A stretch of DNA of 64,000 nucleotides from CALVGQ01 sp964368495 (lineage in GTDB: Bacteria; Bacillota_I; Bacilli_A; Erysipelotrichales; Erysipelotrichaceae). How positions within the stretch are numbered: the first letter of the stretch is position 1; each line of letters opens with the position of its first letter. The notes beneath the pieces are model-generated. The model was not told where the DNA came from. It searched no databases and saw only the letters and a list, made by a program, of their open reading frames with translations. The position numbers and the translations under genes were made by a program. This document shows positions 53,798 to 62,994 of the stretch, piece by piece. The stretch lies in assembly GCA_964368495.1 (NCBI GenBank), contig CAYJAJ010000005.1, forward strand, positions 1 to 64,000, read 5' to 3'.

Positions 53798-54802
53798 CTA
53801 ATTAATTAGATTCGCTTCATTCAACATCCATTCAATATATAAACCATAACCATTGTTTGGAGTACTTGTTATCATGTGAGTAACAGCCCCTATAAGTTTA
53901 CCATCTTGTACAATGGGACTTCCAGACATCCCTTGAATAATCCCACCTGTTTGACTAATAACACTTTGATCAGTAATTTCAAATTTAAAACTTTTTGTAT
54001 CAGGTGCACTTTGATTGTTTACTTGAGATATATGAATCTCAACTTCTACAATTTCTTGATCAGAAAGTACAGTATACATTGTTGCTGGACCCACTTTAAC
54101 ATATTGTCGCTCACCAATTTCAATCAACTGTTTTGAAGAAGAAAGATACTCATAATTTCCATAAACTCCATACTTAGTGTTTTTAACAACTGTTCCGACT
54201 CTTTGAAGTGTATTAACACTGTTTTTTTCACCGGGCTGATTTGGTAAACTTTTACTAATTGAAGAAACAGATGCCATAAATATATCACCAGTTGAAATTT
54301 CTGCAGGATAACCAAAATCTGGATCCACTATTTCATGACCTAATGCCCCATATGTTTTGTTAACTGGGTTATAGAATGTTACAGTCCCTACTCCCTTAAT
54401 TTTATCTTTTACATATAATCCTGTTTTAAATATTTTTTCGTCTTGTAAATAATATACGTTTAGTTGACTCTCAACCAACGAATTATTTCGTAATACAACG
54501 ACATCATAAATTGCATCTTTTTTTGGATTTTCAGCTAAAAATTGATACATATCGTCTAAACAATTTATTGAATTGTTTTCAATATAAACAATTTTATCAC
54601 CAACTTCAAGTGATGATGAGGTAATCGGGTTAATCCATTCGCCATTGTTTTCGAATTCATACATCCCACTAATGACTACACCATCATATGAGCCTTGTAT
54701 CGCAATTGTTTCGCCACCAATATAAACATGATCTGGAGCTGCATAAACAACACTCATTGAAATCGCAAATAGAAAACTACAAAATAAAACTGCTCTTTTC
54801 AT
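53798..54802 (-). CDS. spoIVB: SpoIVB serine peptidase (S55)
   Basis: This 334-residue protein has a signal peptide (about residues 1-21, ending AISMSVVYAA), a PDZ-like domain (about 40-115) and the S55 peptidase domain. The catalytic His is in ALGHEIVDPDFG near 157 and the Ser in GMSGSPIVQDG near 298. In sporulation SpoIVB is secreted from the forespore and cuts SpoIVFA, triggering pro-sigma-K processing. Its AAGGAG site (54810-54815) is inside the degV terminator hairpin, so it can be read only when that hairpin is not formed. It is not next to spo0A, unlike in most spore formers. Confidence 0.9.
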   Translation of the reverse strand: MKRAVLFCSFLFAISMSVVYAAPDHVYIGGETIAIQGSYDGVVISGMYEFENNGEWINPITSSSLEVGDKIVYIENNSINCLDDMYQFLAENPKKDAIYDVVVLRNNSLVESQLNVYYLQDEKIFKTGLYVKDKIKGVGTVTFYNPVNKTYGALGHEIVDPDFGYPAEISTGDIFMASVSSISKSLPNQPGEKNSVNTLQRVGTVVKNTKYGVYGNYEYLSSSKQLIEIGERQYVKVGPATMYTVLSDQEIVEVEIHISQVNNQSAPDTKSFKFEITDQSVISQTGGIIQGMSGSPIVQDGKLIGAVTHMITSTPNNGYGLYIEWMLNEANLIN

Positions 54803-54803
54803 T

Positions 54804-54847
54804 AAAAAACTCCTTTCTTATCCTAGTTTGATAAGCAGGAGTTTTTT
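54804..54847 (-). terminator. degV terminator overlapping the spoIVB ribosome-binding site
   Basis: A long stem with small internal loops (AAAAAACTCCT plus CTTATC pairing with GATAAG plus AGGAGTTTTTT) lies between degV and spoIVB. Read on the - strand the 3' arm ends in a T run directly before the spoIVB ATG. The same arm contains AAGGAG (54815-54810), seven bases before that ATG. Confidence 0.88.
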
Positions 54848-54861
54848 TAATCTTGAAATAA

Positions 54862-55707
54862 TTACCTAGTCTTTTTTACATATGCAAGTCCATAAGCATC
54901 TGGACCAGCATGTGTACCTATAGTACTACCGATTGGATAAAGCCTAGGGATATCAATTCCATTTTTTTGAAGAAATGCTTGAAGTTCTTCTGCATTTTCC
55001 TTGTTTTTTGCGTAAACTAATGAACAAGGATAATTGAAATCAATTCCACCATCTTTTTCAATTTCCCTTAAAATTGCTTCAAATGATACTTTCTTACCTC
55101 TAGCCTTAGTTATAACCGTTACTTTTCCATCAATGATGGAAATAATTGGTTTAATTGATAATAAAGAACCAGCGAACCCTGCCACTTTAGAAAGACGTCC
55201 ACCTTTAACAAGGTTATCAAGTGTGCTTAAAGCTGCTTTAATAGTTACGCTTGACTTAATCCCTTCAAGCTCATCAATGATTGCTGAAACACTTACTCCT
55301 TCATTTCTTCTAGTATTAGCAGTTTCAATAAAAACTCTCGAAGCTACAGTCGCGTTTAATGTATCAAATAAATAAATTTTATCATAATCAATAATGTTCT
55401 TAGCCAACATTGCACTTTGATAAGTTCCACTTAATTCACTAGAAATTAAGAAAACAATAATTTCATCATTCGCCTCTTTTGCAGCTTCAAAATGATCAAT
55501 AAAATCAGCTGGTGTAGGTTGAGAAGTTGTAGGTAAATTTTTTGAAGCTTCCATTTTTTCATAAAACTCATCGATTGAAATATCGATTCCATCTTTGTAT
55601 TCTTTTCCATCAAAAATTACTTTTAATGGAACCATATCTATATTTAAATCATTTAACTCTTCTTTAGTAAAATCACTTGTTGAATCTGTCAATATACGTA
55701 ATGCCAT
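54862..55707 (-). CDS. DegV family fatty-acid-binding protein
   Basis: This 281-residue protein has the DegV pattern: LTDSTSDFTKEEL near residue 5, VPLKVIFDGKEYKDG near 26, TSQPTPADF near 60, SSELSGTYQSA near 87 and the C-terminal IGSTIGTHAGPDAYGLAYV near 257. DegV proteins bind long-chain fatty acids and serve FakAB-type fatty acid kinases (FakB role). The partner FakA is not in the window. It has its own promoter and a strong terminator. Confidence 0.92.
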   Translation of the reverse strand: MALRILTDSTSDFTKEELNDLNIDMVPLKVIFDGKEYKDGIDISIDEFYEKMEASKNLPTTSQPTPADFIDHFEAAKEANDEIIVFLISSELSGTYQSAMLAKNIIDYDKIYLFDTLNATVASRVFIETANTRRNEGVSVSAIIDELEGIKSSVTIKAALSTLDNLVKGGRLSKVAGFAGSLLSIKPIISIIDGKVTVITKARGKKVSFEAILREIEKDGGIDFNYPCSLVYAKNKENAEELQAFLQKNGIDIPRLYPIGSTIGTHAGPDAYGLAYVKKTR

Positions 55708-55738
55708 AAATTGTACCTCTTTCTAAATCACTTTTATT

Positions 55739-55767
55739 ATAATAAACAAATAAATTGAAAATGTCAA
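55739..55767 (-). promoter_or_regulatory. Sigma-A-type promoter for degV
   Basis: On the - strand TTGACA (55767-55762) and TATTAT (55744-55739) are 17 bases apart. The degV start lies about 31 bases beyond. The -35 box is a perfect consensus. Confidence 0.75.
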
Positions 55768-55788
55768 TTGCTTTGGTATTCAAACTAA

Positions 55789-58700
55789 TCAAAACAACGA
55801 TAGCTGATTTTTTTCTTGAAGATCATCCAGTACACCAAGTGCCGATAGTTTTTTAACTAAAGTACTGCTTATTGAAGATCGATTCATTAAATCTTCTTTA
55901 GAAATAAACTCTCCGTTTTTCCTTGCTTCTACGATTGATTTCGCAACATTTTCCCCTAATCCATCCAAAACAGTAAATGGTGGAATTATTACTTTTTCAC
56001 TATCTTTTGAGACGCTAAACTGCGTAGCTAAAGATTGATATAAATCGATATTTGCAAAACGATAACCTCTAGCTATCATTTCCAAACAACTTTCTAATGT
56101 TGTAAGAAGTTGAACTTCTTTTGATGATACCGACTTTTTTGTTTCCGAGTTATTCAAACGCTTGTTAATATCATCGATTCTACTTTGAATAATATTGTGG
56201 CCTTTTATCATTGTCTCAATTTCAAAAGCATCACAACGCAAACTAAAGAATGCAACATAATAGAAATGAGGATAATGGACTTTAAACCAGGCAATACGTA
56301 CAGCCATAATAACATAAGCTACAGCATGTGCTTTTGGAAACATGTACTTTATTCGTCTACAGCTTTCAATGTACCATTCAGGTACATTGTGATTTGTCAT
56401 GCTAGTTACCCATTCATCTTTTAATCCTTTTCCTTTACGTACACTTTCCATAATAAAGAAAGCTTCTCGGGGATTCATATCCTTTTGAATTAAATATGAC
56501 ATGATATCATCACGACATCCTATTACTCCACTTAATGTCGTTACATTGCTTTCAATTAAGTCTTTAGCGTTATTTAACCAAACATCTGTTCCATGTGATA
56601 ATCCAGATATGATAACCAAGCCAGAAAATGAAGTTGGCTTTGTCAGCTCAAGAATTTGTCTTACAAATGGTGTTCCAAACTCAGGCAACCCGCACGCTCC
56701 AGTAGATGAACTGTAAACTTTAGGATCAGCATTCAATGCATCAGAAGTATGAAACAACGACATCGTCTTTTCATCATTCATAGGAATGCTTTTAGGATCA
56801 ATTCCTGAGACATTTTGAAGCAGTCGCATTGCAGTAGGATCTACATGCCCTAAAATATCAAATTTTAAAACATTATCATGAATATCATGAAATTCAAAAT
56901 GAGTAGTTTTCCATTCGGAATTAGGATTGTTTGCAGGGTAATTCACTGGGGTAAAATCATGAACTTCCATATAATTAGGAATAGCAATAATTCCGCCAGG
57001 ATGCTGTCCTGTAGTTCTTTTTACCCCTTCACATCCACTAGCTAAATATTCACGTTGCCCGCTTCGCATATTTTCTATTCCTTGTTCCTCACAATAACCT
57101 AATACATACCCAAAGGCAGTCTTTTTAGCAACTGTGCCTATAGTTCCAGCACGATAAACATAGTCTTCTCCAAAAACCTCCTTAGTGTAAGCATGGGCAA
57201 TTTCTTGATAGTCTCCTGAAAAATTCAAATCAATATCAGGTACTTTATCACCTTCAAATCCTAAAAAAGTTTCAAATGGGATATTTTGCCCATCTCCAAC
57301 CATGTTTTCATTACAGTGAGGACAATTCTTATCTGGCAAGTCATACCCTGAAGATACAGAACCATCCATGAAAAACTCTGAATACTGACATTTTGGGCAC
57401 ACATAATGAGGTGCCAATGGATTTACTTCAGTAATACCACTCATTGTGGCTGCAAAACTGGAGCCCACTGACCCACGCGATCCAACTAAATAGCCTGCAT
57501 CATTGCTTTTCTTGACCAACAAATGAGAAATGTAATAAATAACACCAAATCCATTACCAATTATACTCTTTAATTCTCTAATTAGACGCTGTTCAACGAT
57601 TTCTGGTAAAACATTACCATAAATACGACGTGCAGTATCATAACATATGTCAGATAATTTTTCATCTGCACCTTCAATTTTCGGAGTATATAGCTTATCG
57701 TGAACTGGTTTTACAACTTCACACAAATCTAAAATTTTATTAGGGTTTTCAATAACTAACTCATTAGCTGTAGTTACTCCTAGCCAACTAAACTCTTCTA
57801 ACATTTCATTTGTGTTTCGAAAATGTTGATTTGGGTTGGAACTTAGTTGTCTTTGTTCCTGATTTCTATTGTATAGTGGATGTCTAATGCCACCTATTCC
57901 CTGAGAACTAATATAAATATCTCTTAATATTTTTTGTTTTGGTAATACGTAGTGAACATCACCAGTTGCTACAACAATTTTATTTAATTTTTTAGCTGTC
58001 GAAATAATTCGCATAAGAATTTCTTTGAGTCTTTCAATTGAAACGATTGATTTTCTTTCTATTAATGGACGGTAATTTTCTAAGGGTTGAATTTCAACAT
58101 AATCATAAAACCCCAATGCATCTTCCAGTACATTTTGAGTTTTATTAGCAGCGATCTCAAAAATTTCTCCATTAAAGCAAGCAGTACCAATTAATATATT
58201 CTTTCGATATTTCGCTAGTGTTTCTTTTAAAAGTCTAGGTTCTGCAACAACAACTTCTTCAGACTCATCTTTTACATTAACTTTACCAGAATAAGCTAGC
58301 GTTTCAGTATGTGATATGGTAATTAGTTTAAATAAGTTTTTTAGTCCATCTTGATTTTGTGCAAGAACCGTACAGTGATGTTTAAATTTTTTAATAAATG
58401 CATTGGAATTATCTACTTGAGTTAAGTCAAGCAAATCTTTAATGTTCATACTTGCACAATCGCGAAGCATCATTCCAAATACACCTGAAAGAACTTCTGT
58501 ATCATAATCAGCACGGTGGGCAACTTCATCATCGTAAACAACACGATAATGTCTTGCGATTGCGCCTAACTTGTATTGTTTTCTTTCAGGAATTAAAAAT
58601 CTAGCCAATTCTAATGTATCAATTGTAGGATTCGATAAACATGGCTGATTTATTCTAGTAAGTTCAGCATTGATAAAATCATAATCAAAGCTAGCATTAT

Positions 58701-60147
58701 GGGCAACCAAGACAGAGTCTTTCATGAAATCAATAATCTTTTTATACACAACATCAAATGACTCGGCACTTTCAACATCATAATTTGTTATATTCGTTAA
58801 ATTTGTTATATGTGAAGGTATTGAAACTTGAGGGTTTACAAAACATTGTAGCTTATCAATAACAGCACCATTTTGATAAATTACACCTCCGAATTCAATT
58901 ATACGATCATATTCTGCACTTAAACCAGTAGTCTCGATATCAAAAACGCAGTATCTTGCATTAAGTAAGTCCATACTTTGTGGGTTATATACAATGTTAA
59001 AAGCACTATCAACTACGTTAAATTCACATCCGTATAACACTTTAAAATCTCTATCCTTATCACTTTTAAGTAAATTAGCTAAACAACTTTGCGCTTTCGG
59101 GAATGCTTGAACAACCATATGATCAGTAATTGCTACACCTCGATGCCCACTTTTAAATGCATGAGTTATAATTTCATCAACAGCGACAACACCATCCATT
59201 TCAGACTTGTTGGAATGAGTATGCAATTCAACTCTTTTATTTGGCGCATCATCTAGTACAACAGTTTCCTTTTCTAGTTTAACAAAAGCCCTAGCTTCAA
59301 AATTTAAATCTTTATTAAACGAATAATTATCTACTTTAACATCTCCATAAAATTCATACATATCTTTGACTTTTAAATTTGAAATAACTTCATCAGTAAA
59401 ATACTTCCCTTCGAAAATTTTGACAGAAATCGTATCAGTTTCATCATTAAGCAATAAAATAGCAATTTTTTTTCCGCTTCGAGTTGTACGCACTTCAAGT
59501 TGAAAAATCTCACCTTGAATTTTAACATCACGCATTTCCTCTACACATTGCTGTATTGGATATAACGGATAATTCTTAATTGCTAATTTTTTATATTGTT
59601 TATCTGCAGTCGGTTGAGAAAAAGTTTGTTCCACCTTTATTGGTTTTACATCCAATTTTAATTCATTGAATTCGGTGTTTATTTCTCTACAAATGAAATT
59701 GAATGAATAGTTTATTGCACACTTATTCATAAAATCTTCAATTTGAGATTTATATTTACTAAATTTATTGCAGTTCTCTTCATTTGAAAATAAACAATTT
59801 ACCTGATTATCTAAAATAACGGGTTTTAATGTATTAAATAAATCTAAATCATTAACCTCATCAAATTTCCTACCATACTTTGTTAGCTCGTTGATATCTA
59901 TTTTACATTGTTCACTTATAAAATAAATATCAACTATGTGAGTAAATAACATTTCAAATTCTTCATAAATTTTTTCGTATAGATGAAAAGGCAAAGTATT
60001 TCGAGTTAAAATAGTAAATTTCAACGATACTTCTTCCTTCATTCTTTTATATAATATCTTTTCAGTAATTATAGCGTCACTTAATAATTCACAATCCTCG
60101 GCGCTTAAAATTCCATTTTGTAATACATCTATTAATTTAATATTCAT
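55789..60147 (-). CDS. polC: DNA polymerase III alpha subunit, PolC type
   Basis: This 1452-residue replicative polymerase has an N-terminal domain, an OB fold (about residues 190-290) and a PHP domain starting at VELHTHSNKSEMDG near 307. The PHP domain is split by the 3'-5' exonuclease (CVFDIETTGLSAEYDRI near 398). A zinc-like CPKC/CPHC pair lies near 915-945, the polymerase active site PDIDLNFSGDYQ near 969, and the helix-hairpin-helix and tau-binding end follow. The C-terminal clamp-binding motif QLSLF is the last five residues. AAGGTGA precedes the ATG. Here the gene is downstream of rbfA, not upstream of nusA as in Bacillus. Confidence 0.97.
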   Translation of the reverse strand: MNIKLIDVLQNGILSAEDCELLSDAIITEKILYKRMKEEVSLKFTILTRNTLPFHLYEKIYEEFEMLFTHIVDIYFISEQCKIDINELTKYGRKFDEVNDLDLFNTLKPVILDNQVNCLFSNEENCNKFSKYKSQIEDFMNKCAINYSFNFICREINTEFNELKLDVKPIKVEQTFSQPTADKQYKKLAIKNYPLYPIQQCVEEMRDVKIQGEIFQLEVRTTRSGKKIAILLLNDETDTISVKIFEGKYFTDEVISNLKVKDMYEFYGDVKVDNYSFNKDLNFEARAFVKLEKETVVLDDAPNKRVELHTHSNKSEMDGVVAVDEIITHAFKSGHRGVAITDHMVVQAFPKAQSCLANLLKSDKDRDFKVLYGCEFNVVDSAFNIVYNPQSMDLLNARYCVFDIETTGLSAEYDRIIEFGGVIYQNGAVIDKLQCFVNPQVSIPSHITNLTNITNYDVESAESFDVVYKKIIDFMKDSVLVAHNASFDYDFINAELTRINQPCLSNPTIDTLELARFLIPERKQYKLGAIARHYRVVYDDEVAHRADYDTEVLSGVFGMMLRDCASMNIKDLLDLTQVDNSNAFIKKFKHHCTVLAQNQDGLKNLFKLITISHTETLAYSGKVNVKDESEEVVVAEPRLLKETLAKYRKNILIGTACFNGEIFEIAANKTQNVLEDALGFYDYVEIQPLENYRPLIERKSIVSIERLKEILMRIISTAKKLNKIVVATGDVHYVLPKQKILRDIYISSQGIGGIRHPLYNRNQEQRQLSSNPNQHFRNTNEMLEEFSWLGVTTANELVIENPNKILDLCEVVKPVHDKLYTPKIEGADEKLSDICYDTARRIYGNVLPEIVEQRLIRELKSIIGNGFGVIYYISHLLVKKSNDAGYLVGSRGSVGSSFAATMSGITEVNPLAPHYVCPKCQYSEFFMDGSVSSGYDLPDKNCPHCNENMVGDGQNIPFETFLGFEGDKVPDIDLNFSGDYQEIAHAYTKEVFGEDYVYRAGTIGTVAKKTAFGYVLGYCEEQGIENMRSGQREYLASGCEGVKRTTGQHPGGIIAIPNYMEVHDFTPVNYPANNPNSEWKTTHFEFHDIHDNVLKFDILGHVDPTAMRLLQNVSGIDPKSIPMNDEKTMSLFHTSDALNADPKVYSSSTGACGLPEFGTPFVRQILELTKPTSFSGLVIISGLSHGTDVWLNNAKDLIESNVTTLSGVIGCRDDIMSYLIQKDMNPREAFFIMESVRKGKGLKDEWVTSMTNHNVPEWYIESCRRIKYMFPKAHAVAYVIMAVRIAWFKVHYPHFYYVAFFSLRCDAFEIETMIKGHNIIQSRIDDINKRLNNSETKKSVSSKEVQLLTTLESCLEMIARGYRFANIDLYQSLATQFSVSKDSEKVIIPPFTVLDGLGENVAKSIVEARKNGEFISKEDLMNRSSISSTLVKKLSALGVLDDLQEKNQLSLF

Positions 60148-60165
60148 TTGATTTCACCTTGTAAT

Positions 60166-60171
60166 ATTATA
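60166..60171 (-). promoter_or_regulatory. Extended -10 box for polC
   Basis: On the - strand TGCTATAAT gives a perfect -10 (60171-60166) with an extended TG. The start codon is 18 bases downstream. No good -35 is seen. Confidence 0.5.
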
Positions 60172-60218
60172 GCATAATTTTTTTGACATTGACTTCAAAA
60201 TATTCAATACAAATAAAA

Positions 60219-60242
60219 ACATCATAAGTTAACTTATGATGT
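60219..60242 (-). terminator. Terminator after rbfA (24-base perfect palindrome)
   Basis: The 12-base half ACATCATAAGTT is followed directly by its complement. On the - strand the stem is followed by TTTTATTTG. It lies ten bases after the rbfA stop and ends the nusA-infB-rbfA operon. Confidence 0.85.
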
Positions 60243-60251
60243 CTTTAATTT

Positions 60252-60596
60252 TTATTGATTTTCTTTAATACTTGCAAGTATTGAATTAATTTTATTTCCT
60301 TGTTCAAGAGATGTATCAAGTTTAAAGATTAAATTTGGTACTTTACGTATTGTCATCTTTTTTCCTAGCTCAGTACGAATATACCCTTTAGCACGGTTAA
60401 GTGCATTTAGACCTGCTTTATTTCTTTCATCTTTTCCAAGAAAAGAACAATAAATAGTTGCAAAACTGTAATCACTTGTTACTTTAATTGATGTTAATGT
60501 TACAAAACCCACAGATGGATCCTTAAGGTCAAATTGGACAATGTCACTAATGTTCTTTAAAAGCACATTAGATGTCTTTTCATGCTTTACAGACAT
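60252..60596 (-). CDS. rbfA: Ribosome-binding factor A
   Basis: This 114-residue KH-like protein has the conserved VLLKNISDIVQFDLKDPSVGFVTLTSIKVT start and the FKLDTSLEQGNKI end. RbfA assists late maturation of the 30S subunit. It starts two bases after infB and closes the operon, the usual order. Confidence 0.95.
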   Translation of the reverse strand: MSVKHEKTSNVLLKNISDIVQFDLKDPSVGFVTLTSIKVTSDYSFATIYCSFLGKDERNKAGLNALNRAKGYIRTELGKKMTIRKVPNLIFKLDTSLEQGNKINSILASIKENQ

Positions 60597-60598
60597 GC

Positions 60599-62428
60599 CT
60601 ATACAACCTCAACTTGTTGGTCTTGAAATGCTTCCACAATATCATTCTCTTTAATGTCATTAAAGTTCTCAATTGTGATTCCACATTCATATCCATGAGT
60701 TACTTCTTTAGCATCATTTTGGAAACGTTTTAAACTTCCTAATGATCCAGTATACACAACAATACCATCACGAATCAAACGAACTTTACAATCTTTAACT
60801 AGTTTCCCATCTGTAACCATACATCCAGCAATAGTTCCAACTTTAGAAACTTTATATGTTTGTCTAACTTCAGCTTGACCAACAACAACTTCTTCAAATA
60901 CAGGAGCTAACATACCCTTCATCGCAAGTTCCATTTCTTCAACAGCTTTATAAATGATGTTATGAAGGCGAATATCTACACCCTCTTCTTCTGCTTTACG
61001 ACGCACATTTGCAGCAGGACGAACATTAAATCCATAAATTACTGCTTTTGAAGCAGTCGCTAACATAACATCAGACTCTGAGATAGCACCTGCAGTTGAA
61101 CGAATGACAACAACTTTAACATTTCCTACTTCAATACGTTCTAAAGCCTGTCTAACTGCTTCTGCTGAACCAGAAACGTCAGCTTTTACAATGATAGGAA
61201 CTTCTTTAATTTCTCCAGTTTGAATTTGTGCAGCTAAATCATCTAAACTCATCGCACTAGTAGATCGACGTTCAAGTTCAATTTTAGCTTGAGCACGACG
61301 ATCAGCCACAACTCTAGCTTGTTTATCGCTTTCAAACGCTTTAAATATATCCCCCGCAACAGGCAAATCTTGTAGACCAATAATTTCAACAGGAGTTGAA
61401 GGTTCAGCCTCTTTGATTTCTCTTCCACGATCATCAATCATTTTTCTAACTCGACCAAAACATGCACCAACTACTATTGTATCACTTGTTTTAAGTGTAC
61501 CATTTTGTACAAGCAATGTTACAACAGGACCTCTACCTTTATCTAGTTTAGCTTCGATTACAGTCCCTGAACCCATACGTTTCGCATTCGCTTTAAATTC
61601 CTGTACTTCTGATACAACCAGAATTGTTTCAAGAATTTCTTGAACACCATCACCAGTTTTTGCACTACAGTACACAAAGATAGTTTCTCCGCCCCATTCT
61701 TCAGGCATAAGGCCTAATTCAGACATTTCATTCATAACACGTTCAGGATTAGCACCTGGTTTATCCATTTTATTGACTGCAACAATAATAGGAACACCAG
61801 CAGCCTTCGCATGATCAACTGCCTCTTTTGTTTGCGGCATTACACCATCATCAGCAGCTACAACGATAATACATACATCCGTTACTTTAGCACCCCTAGC
61901 ACGCATTGCAGTAAATGCCTCATGACCTGGAGTATCTAAGAATGTCACTTTTTTACCATTCACTGATACTTGATAAGCTCCAATGTGTTGTGTGATTCCA
62001 CCAAATTCACCATCGACTACTTTTGTTTTTCTAATTGTATCAAGCAATGTTGTTTTCCCATGATCGACATGCCCCATGATTGTAACAATTGGTGGTCTTT
62101 CTGATAAGTTTGCAGGATCATCATTAAAATTATCTTCTAAACTATCTTCTTCAACTACAATTTCCTTTTCAGTTTCAATCCCGTATTCCATACATACTAG
62201 TTCAACTAATTCATCATCTAATGTGCTATTGATTGTTACCATCTTACCTAACATAAATAACAACTTAATAATATCACTAGCATTCTTATTGCATTTATTA
62301 GCTAACTCAGATACAGTAATCCCTTCTGAATAAGTAATATTTTTCACCACTTCTGCACGTGGCACAAAAACTGGTTGTTTTTGTGGTCTTTTTTTATTTC
62401 CTGTATTTCTTCTTTGTGGTTTTGCCAT
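60599..62428 (-). CDS. infB: Translation initiation factor IF-2
   Basis: This 609-residue GTPase has a short N-terminal region with one IF2_N domain (VSELANKCNKNASDIIKLLF near residue 39). Its G domain carries GHVDHGKTT near 118, DTPGHEAFTAMRARGA near 164 and NKMDKPG near 218, and the C-terminal fMet-tRNA-binding domains follow. The N-terminus is much shorter than in Bacillus (716 residues in all). GAGGTG precedes the ATG. It lies 10 bases after ylxQ. Confidence 0.97.
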   Translation of the reverse strand: MAKPQRRNTGNKKRPQKQPVFVPRAEVVKNITYSEGITVSELANKCNKNASDIIKLLFMLGKMVTINSTLDDELVELVCMEYGIETEKEIVVEEDSLEDNFNDDPANLSERPPIVTIMGHVDHGKTTLLDTIRKTKVVDGEFGGITQHIGAYQVSVNGKKVTFLDTPGHEAFTAMRARGAKVTDVCIIVVAADDGVMPQTKEAVDHAKAAGVPIIVAVNKMDKPGANPERVMNEMSELGLMPEEWGGETIFVYCSAKTGDGVQEILETILVVSEVQEFKANAKRMGSGTVIEAKLDKGRGPVVTLLVQNGTLKTSDTIVVGACFGRVRKMIDDRGREIKEAEPSTPVEIIGLQDLPVAGDIFKAFESDKQARVVADRRAQAKIELERRSTSAMSLDDLAAQIQTGEIKEVPIIVKADVSGSAEAVRQALERIEVGNVKVVVIRSTAGAISESDVMLATASKAVIYGFNVRPAANVRRKAEEEGVDIRLHNIIYKAVEEMELAMKGMLAPVFEEVVVGQAEVRQTYKVSKVGTIAGCMVTDGKLVKDCKVRLIRDGIVVYTGSLGSLKRFQNDAKEVTHGYECGITIENFNDIKENDIVEAFQDQQVEVV

Positions 62429-62438
62429 GTACTACACC

Positions 62439-62735
62439 TCATTTCATATAAATCTTAATTTGCTTAGCAAGTCCTTCATCAGTAACTACAATTGTCATGC
62501 GATTGCTTTGCCCTATAGCAGCAGATAATTCATCACTATTGAAATTTTCAATTAAAGGTACATTACATACTTTACATATGTGTTGTATTCTATCCTTTGT
62601 CCTTGGTGAACTATCATTCGCTAGAAATGCAAGTTTTGCTTTTTTGGAGCTAATCAATTGATAAGCAGTTTCTCCTACTGCAATCTTTCGTGCTCTTGCT
62701 GCAATCCCTAAATAGCCAAAACATTTATTGACCAT
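62439..62735 (-). CDS. ylxQ: L7Ae/L30e-family RNA-binding protein YlxQ
   Basis: This 98-residue protein has the L7Ae fold motifs GYLGIAARARKIAVGETA near residue 6 and AFLANDSSPRTKDRI near 36. YlxQ binds kink-turn RNA in vitro; its cellular role is unclear. It overlaps ylxR by 11 bases, with AGAGG six bases before its ATG. Confidence 0.92.
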   Translation of the reverse strand: MVNKCFGYLGIAARARKIAVGETAYQLISSKKAKLAFLANDSSPRTKDRIQHICKVCNVPLIENFNSDELSAAIGQSNRMTIVVTDEGLAKQIKIYMK

Positions 62736-62985
62736 GAATAACCTCTAATATTTTTTCATAAACTTCTTCACTTACAGCACATTCGAGTGCACGATCTAAG
62801 CTTTTCTTCTTTTTTGCAACTTCTACAGCTTCTTTTGTTTTTAATAAATATGCCCCTCGCCCGTTCAGCTTGCCAGTTATATCAACAGCTACACTTTGAT
62901 CTGGACATCTTACAATACGCAATAACTCTTTTTTTGGAGCAAGTGTTGCTGTTGCAACACATTTTCTCATCGGAATCTTTTTCAT
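62725..62985 (-). CDS. ylxR: YlxR/RnpM RNA-binding protein
   Basis: The 86-residue form has the DUF448 pattern: KKIPMRKCVATATLAPKKELLRIV near residue 2 and KLNGRGAYLLK near 40. RnpM (YlxR) binds and modulates RNase P RNA in Bacillus. ATG 62985 gives the usual MKKIP start. A TTG at 62994 is also possible, since GAGG lies eight bases upstream of it, and would give 89 residues. It sits between nusA and ylxQ, as in most Firmicutes. Confidence 0.9.
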   Translation of the reverse strand: MKKIPMRKCVATATLAPKKELLRIVRCPDQSVAVDITGKLNGRGAYLLKTKEAVEVAKKKKSLDRALECAVSEEVYEKILEVIHGQ

Positions 62986-62994
62986 AAGTTTCAA

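Noticed and set aside
60219..60242. 24-base perfect palindrome as an operator for polC
   Set aside because: It lies directly after the rbfA stop with a following T run on that strand, so terminator is the simpler reading.
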